Part shown: piece by piece, positions 13,041-15,902 of the stretch
Layout of the letters: each line of letters begins with the position of its first letter
Position numbering within the stretch: the stretch's first letter is position 1
Assembly: GCA_041635755.1 (NCBI GenBank)
Contig: JBFKUL010000041.1
Span: 1-15,902, forward strand
Source: JBFKUL01 sp041635755
GTDB taxonomy: Bacteria; Pseudomonadota; Gammaproteobacteria; Burkholderiales; SG8-39
Length of the DNA: 15,902 nucleotides
Reading direction: 5' to 3'
The notes under the pieces: model-generated
What the model was told of the DNA's origin: nothing
Seen by the model: the letters and a program-made list of their open reading frames with translations, nothing else
The model's database searches: none
Position numbers and translations under genes: made by a program

Positions 13041-14825
13041 ATGATCCCCGATTCGTTCAAGCAGGACCTGCTCAACCGCGTCGACATCGTTGACGTGGTC
13101 TCGCGCTATGTGCGGCTGAAGAAGGGCGGCGCGAATTTTCTCGGCTTGTGTCCGTTTCACAACGAGAAGACGCCCTCCTTCACGGTGAGCCCGGCCAAGC
13201 AGTTCTATCACTGCTTCGGCTGCGGCGTGCACGGCAATGCCATCGGTTTTCTGATGGAGTACGCGGGGCTCGGCTACGTCGATGCGGTACGCGAGCTCGC
13301 GTCCTCTGCCGGCATGCAGTTGCCGGAGTTCCAGCCGCGCACGCCCGAGGACCATGCGCGACGCGAGCGCGAAACCGATCTCTACGGGGTACTGGAGCGC
13401 GCGATGGATTTCTACCGCGCGGAGCTGAAGAAATCGCCGCGTGCGGTGCAGTACCTCAAGGGGCGTGGGCTCACGGGCGAGGTGGCGGCGCGCTTTCGTA
13501 TCGGCTACGCGCCCGGAGACTGGCAGGGACTGCGCGCGGCGTTCCCGCAATACGAGGACAAAGCCCTGGTCGAATGCGGACTGGTGATCGAGAGCGAAGG
13601 CAAGCGCTACGATCGATTTCGCGATCGCATCATGTTTCCGATTCTCAGCGCGCGCGGCGCTGTCATCGGGTTCGGCGGCCGGGTGCTGGCGAGCGAAGGC
13701 GGTGACGACGCGTCGGGCCATACCTCGCCCAAGTACCTGAATTCCCCGGAGACGCCGCTGTTCGAGAAAGGGCGCGAAGTTTACGGCTTGGTGCAGGCAC
13801 GCGAAGGCATTCGCGCCGCGAATCGCGTCCTGGTCGTGGAGGGCTACATGGACGTGGTGGCGCTGGCGCAGTACGGTGTGAACTACGCCGTCGCGACGCT
13901 GGGCACGGCCACCACGCCGGTGCACGTTGCAAAGCTGCTGCGGCTCGCCGACGAGCTGGTGTTCTGTTTCGATGGCGACAGCGCTGGGCGCAAGGCGGCG
14001 TGGCGCGCGCTGGAGGTGGGCTTGCCGTTGGCGCAGGACCACAAGCCCATGCGCTTTCTGTTCCTTCCGCAGGGCGAGGACCCGGACAGCTACGTGCGCG
14101 GCCATGGCACGGAGGCGTTCGAGCGCATGGTGTCCGAGGCGCAGACCCTATCTTCGTTTCTGCTCGGCGAGCTTCGCGCGCGCGCCGACCTCGCGACGCC
14201 CGAGGGCCGCTCGCGGTTCCTGATGGAGGCCAAGCCGCACGTGCAGAAGGTCGCCGCTCCGGCGCTCCGGCTGCAGCTGGTGAAGGAGTTCGCGGCGCTC
14301 GCGCGCGTGACACAGGAAGAAGCCGAGCGTCTGCTCGAGCTGCGCAGCACGACGTCGTATGCTCGACCTGCTCCGGTGCGCTCGCAAAAGGCGCCCGCGA
14401 TTCCGCTCGAGTGGAAGCTGCTGACGCGGCTGTTCGCAAGGCCGGCGCTTGCATTGGAGATTGATCGCAGCCTGCTCGATCCGAATCTTGCCGAAACCGC
14501 CGCGCTGATCGAGCTGATCGACAAGCTCATGCCTCTCCAGCACCCCGAGGAATTGAGCGACGGGATGATCGCCGAGCTTGTGCAGGCGGCGCGCCATGCG
14601 AGCTTGCTTTCGCGGGCCCACGCGGTGCTGCGCCTCGAACTCAAGCTGAGCGAGGATGAGGCCGTGGCCGAATTCCACGAGGTGCTCGCAGCGCTGCGCG
14701 GGCGTGAGCCGGAGAACGAGCGCGAGCTGCGCCAGAAGGTGCTGCGAGGGCAGGCCTCGCCGGACGAAATCCGGCTCTATGAGCAACGGTTGCGCGCGGC
14801 GCGCGACCAAAGCCCGCCGAACTGA
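13041..14825 (+). CDS. dnaG: DNA primase
   Basis: This 594-residue protein makes RNA primers at the replication fork, working with the DnaB helicase. The N-terminal zinc ribbon has Cys37, His40, Cys58 and Cys61 in CPFHNEKTPSFTV and YHCFGCGVHG. The polymerase core follows, with the TOPRIM motifs Glu267 in VVEGYMDVVAL and Asp311/Asp313 in CFDGDSAGRKA, and then the acidic EDPDSYVRGHG stretch. The C-terminal ~150 residues form the more variable DnaB-binding region. Length is close to E. coli DnaG (581). The MIPDSFKQDLLNRVDIVDVV start matches the family exactly, although no strong Shine-Dalgarno precedes it. It is followed 70 bases later by rpoD. Confidence 0.97.
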   Translation: MIPDSFKQDLLNRVDIVDVVSRYVRLKKGGANFLGLCPFHNEKTPSFTVSPAKQFYHCFGCGVHGNAIGFLMEYAGLGYVDAVRELASSAGMQLPEFQPRTPEDHARRERETDLYGVLERAMDFYRAELKKSPRAVQYLKGRGLTGEVAARFRIGYAPGDWQGLRAAFPQYEDKALVECGLVIESEGKRYDRFRDRIMFPILSARGAVIGFGGRVLASEGGDDASGHTSPKYLNSPETPLFEKGREVYGLVQAREGIRAANRVLVVEGYMDVVALAQYGVNYAVATLGTATTPVHVAKLLRLADELVFCFDGDSAGRKAAWRALEVGLPLAQDHKPMRFLFLPQGEDPDSYVRGHGTEAFERMVSEAQTLSSFLLGELRARADLATPEGRSRFLMEAKPHVQKVAAPALRLQLVKEFAALARVTQEEAERLLELRSTTSYARPAPVRSQKAPAIPLEWKLLTRLFARPALALEIDRSLLDPNLAETAALIELIDKLMPLQHPEELSDGMIAELVQAARHASLLSRAHAVLRLELKLSEDEAVAEFHEVLAALRGREPENERELRQKVLRGQASPDEIRLYEQRLRAARDQSPPN

Positions 14826-14832
14826 TTGATTT

Positions 14833-14841
14833 TGCTATAGT
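14833..14841 (+). promoter_or_regulatory. Extended -10 promoter for rpoD
   Basis: TG at 14833-14834, one base, then TATAGT (14836-14841) form an extended -10 element just after the dnaG stop. It needs no -35, and none is visible at the right distance. It would let rpoD be transcribed separately from dnaG with a leader of about 48 bases ending in a GAGG-containing ribosome site. Confidence 0.5.
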
Positions 14842-14895
14842 GTAGGGTTTCCTGAAGTCCTGCGTGATGGCGCGGGACATCTATGCGAGGCAAGG

Positions 14896-15902
14896 ATGGC
14901 CAAGGACAAGCGCAAGAGCAAGGCGAAGCAGGTTCGTGGGGCAAAGAAGAAATCCAATGGCGTCAAGAAGTTGACGAAGATGAAGAAGGCCGCGCCGGCA
15001 AGGCCGGTAGCGAAGAGGAAAGGGAAGAAGGCGAAACTCGGACGGATGACCAAGCCGGCGGCCAAGCCCTCGTCCAAGGCCGCAAAGCTGAAGGGCGCCA
15101 AGCGCCCTCCGGCAAGGAAAGCAGTTCCGCTGCGACCCGCATTGGTGAAGGCCGCCGCCGCCGTCGCGCGTAAAGCCGCGGCCAAGGAGAAACAGGCCAG
15201 CAAGCTTGCCGCCAAGGCTGCCGAGACCGTTGGCAAGAAGCCCAAGGCGACGATCAAGAGCACCAAGCAGGCGCTTGACCTGCTCGAAGCCAAGGTCAAC
15301 GCCGGCCTGAAGGCGGCGAAAGGCAAAGGCGGTCGCCCGGGGCGCAAAGGCCGCAAAGACGAGTGGCTGATTCCGGCCGAGCTGCCGAAGGAAGACGCCG
15401 AGGCGCGCCGCACGCGCCTCAAGAACCTGATCAAGCTCGGCAAGGATCGCGGCTTCCTGACCTACGCCGAGATCAATGATCATCTGCCCGACAATCTGGT
15501 GGACGCCGAGCAGATCGAGGCGATCATCTCGACCTTCGGCGACATGGGCATCCAGGTCTACGACCAGGCGCCCGACCAGGAGTCGCTGCTCATCACCGAG
15601 TCCACGCCCGTGGCCTCGAGCGACGAGGACGTCGAGGAGCAGGCGGAGGCGGCGCTATCCACGGTCGACTCTGAATTCGGCCGTACGACCGACCCGGTGC
15701 GCATGTACATGCGCGAGATGGGCTCGGTCGAGCTGCTCACGCGCGAAGGCGAAATCGAGATCGCAAAGAGGATCGAAGAGGGCCTGCGCCACATGGTGCG
15801 CGCGATCTCGGCTTGCCCGACGACCGTGCAGGAGATCCTCGATCTCGCCGCAAAGGTCGAGAAGGAGGAAATGCGCATCGACGAGGTGGTCGACGGGCTG
15901 GC
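14896..15902 (+). CDS. rpoD: RNA polymerase sigma-70 factor RpoD, N-terminal part
   Basis: The gene runs off the right edge after 335 codons. Region 1.1 begins near residue 172 (RTRLKNLIKLGKDRGFLTYA, then EINDHLP) and runs to about 225 (DMGIQVYDQAPD). An acidic linker follows, then region 1.2 with GRTTDPVRMYMREMGSVELL and TREGEIEIAKRIEEG, which are near-identical to E. coli RpoD. Before these lie about 170 residues absent from E. coli, rich in Lys, Ala and Pro and resembling histone H1 tails. They end in a GRP-containing KGGRPGRKGRK stretch. The ATG at 14896 follows a GAGGCAAGG ribosome site. In-frame ATGs also occur at residues 29 and 51, so the exact start is not proven. Regions 2 to 4 are outside the window. 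It is the primary sigma factor, last gene of the rpsU-dnaG-rpoD group. Confidence 0.96.
   Translation, partial: MAKDKRKSKAKQVRGAKKKSNGVKKLTKMKKAAPARPVAKRKGKKAKLGRMTKPAAKPSSKAAKLKGAKRPPARKAVPLRPALVKAAAAVARKAAAKEKQASKLAAKAAETVGKKPKATIKSTKQALDLLEAKVNAGLKAAKGKGGRPGRKGRKDEWLIPAELPKEDAEARRTRLKNLIKLGKDRGFLTYAEINDHLPDNLVDAEQIEAIISTFGDMGIQVYDQAPDQESLLITESTPVASSDEDVEEQAEAALSTVDSEFGRTTDPVRMYMREMGSVELLTREGEIEIAKRIEEGLRHMVRAISACPTTVQEILDLAAKVEKEEMRIDEVVDGL

Noticed and set aside
14883..15173. Plus-strand 96-codon Glu/Gly-rich frame over the start of rpoD
   Set aside because: It is the out-of-frame reading of the lysine-rich rpoD extension, and the rpoD frame stays open to the window end with sigma regions 1.1 and 1.2.

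Overview
The window is high-GC DNA that looks like the chromosome of a betaproteobacterium, most likely Burkholderiales or a close relative. The main reasons are the right-hand gene order (folB, plsY, tsaD, rpsU, yqeY, dnaG, rpoD), the very typical S21 protein, and a sigma-70 with a long lysine/alanine-rich N-terminal extension. No rRNA, tRNA, insertion sequence, phage gene or CRISPR array was seen. The taxonomic call rests on remembered family features, not on a search.

Left part (1-6370, all plus strand): a catabolic and uptake cluster. It begins with the C-terminal end of a class I fumarase/tartrate dehydratase-type hydratase (2-178). A 200-base gap with a good sigma-70 promoter follows. 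Next come a TAXI-type TRAP receptor, a strong intrinsic terminator that probably lets only part of the transcripts through, a fused 4TM/12TM TRAP permease, an FrdA/SdhA-like flavoprotein without an iron-sulfur partner, and two small thiamine-diphosphate subunits of the sulfopyruvate/phosphonopyruvate decarboxylase type. The last four genes are packed with gaps of 3 and 19 bases and one ATGA overlap.

Middle part (6392-10079): a dienelactone-hydrolase family gene on the minus strand is divergent from an Ldh2-type 2-hydroxyacid dehydrogenase. The dehydrogenase heads a tight plus-strand run with ogt, xerD and ybaK. Read together, the hydratase, flavoprotein, dehydrogenase and decarboxylase could perform dehydrogenation, hydration, oxidation and decarboxylation of a succinate-like acid or its sulfonate analogue brought in by the TRAP system. 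This is an inference and the substrate is not known.

Right part (10105-15902): housekeeping genes. folB (minus) is divergent from plsY (plus), plsY converges on tsaD (minus), and tsaD is divergent from the macromolecular-synthesis genes rpsU, yqeY, dnaG and rpoD. An intrinsic terminator follows rpsU. rpoD runs off the right edge. Four genes in the window (ldh2-like, folB, plsY, tsaD) have a good -10 box only 7-11 bases before the start codon and no Shine-Dalgarno, which suggests leaderless or nearly leaderless mRNAs.
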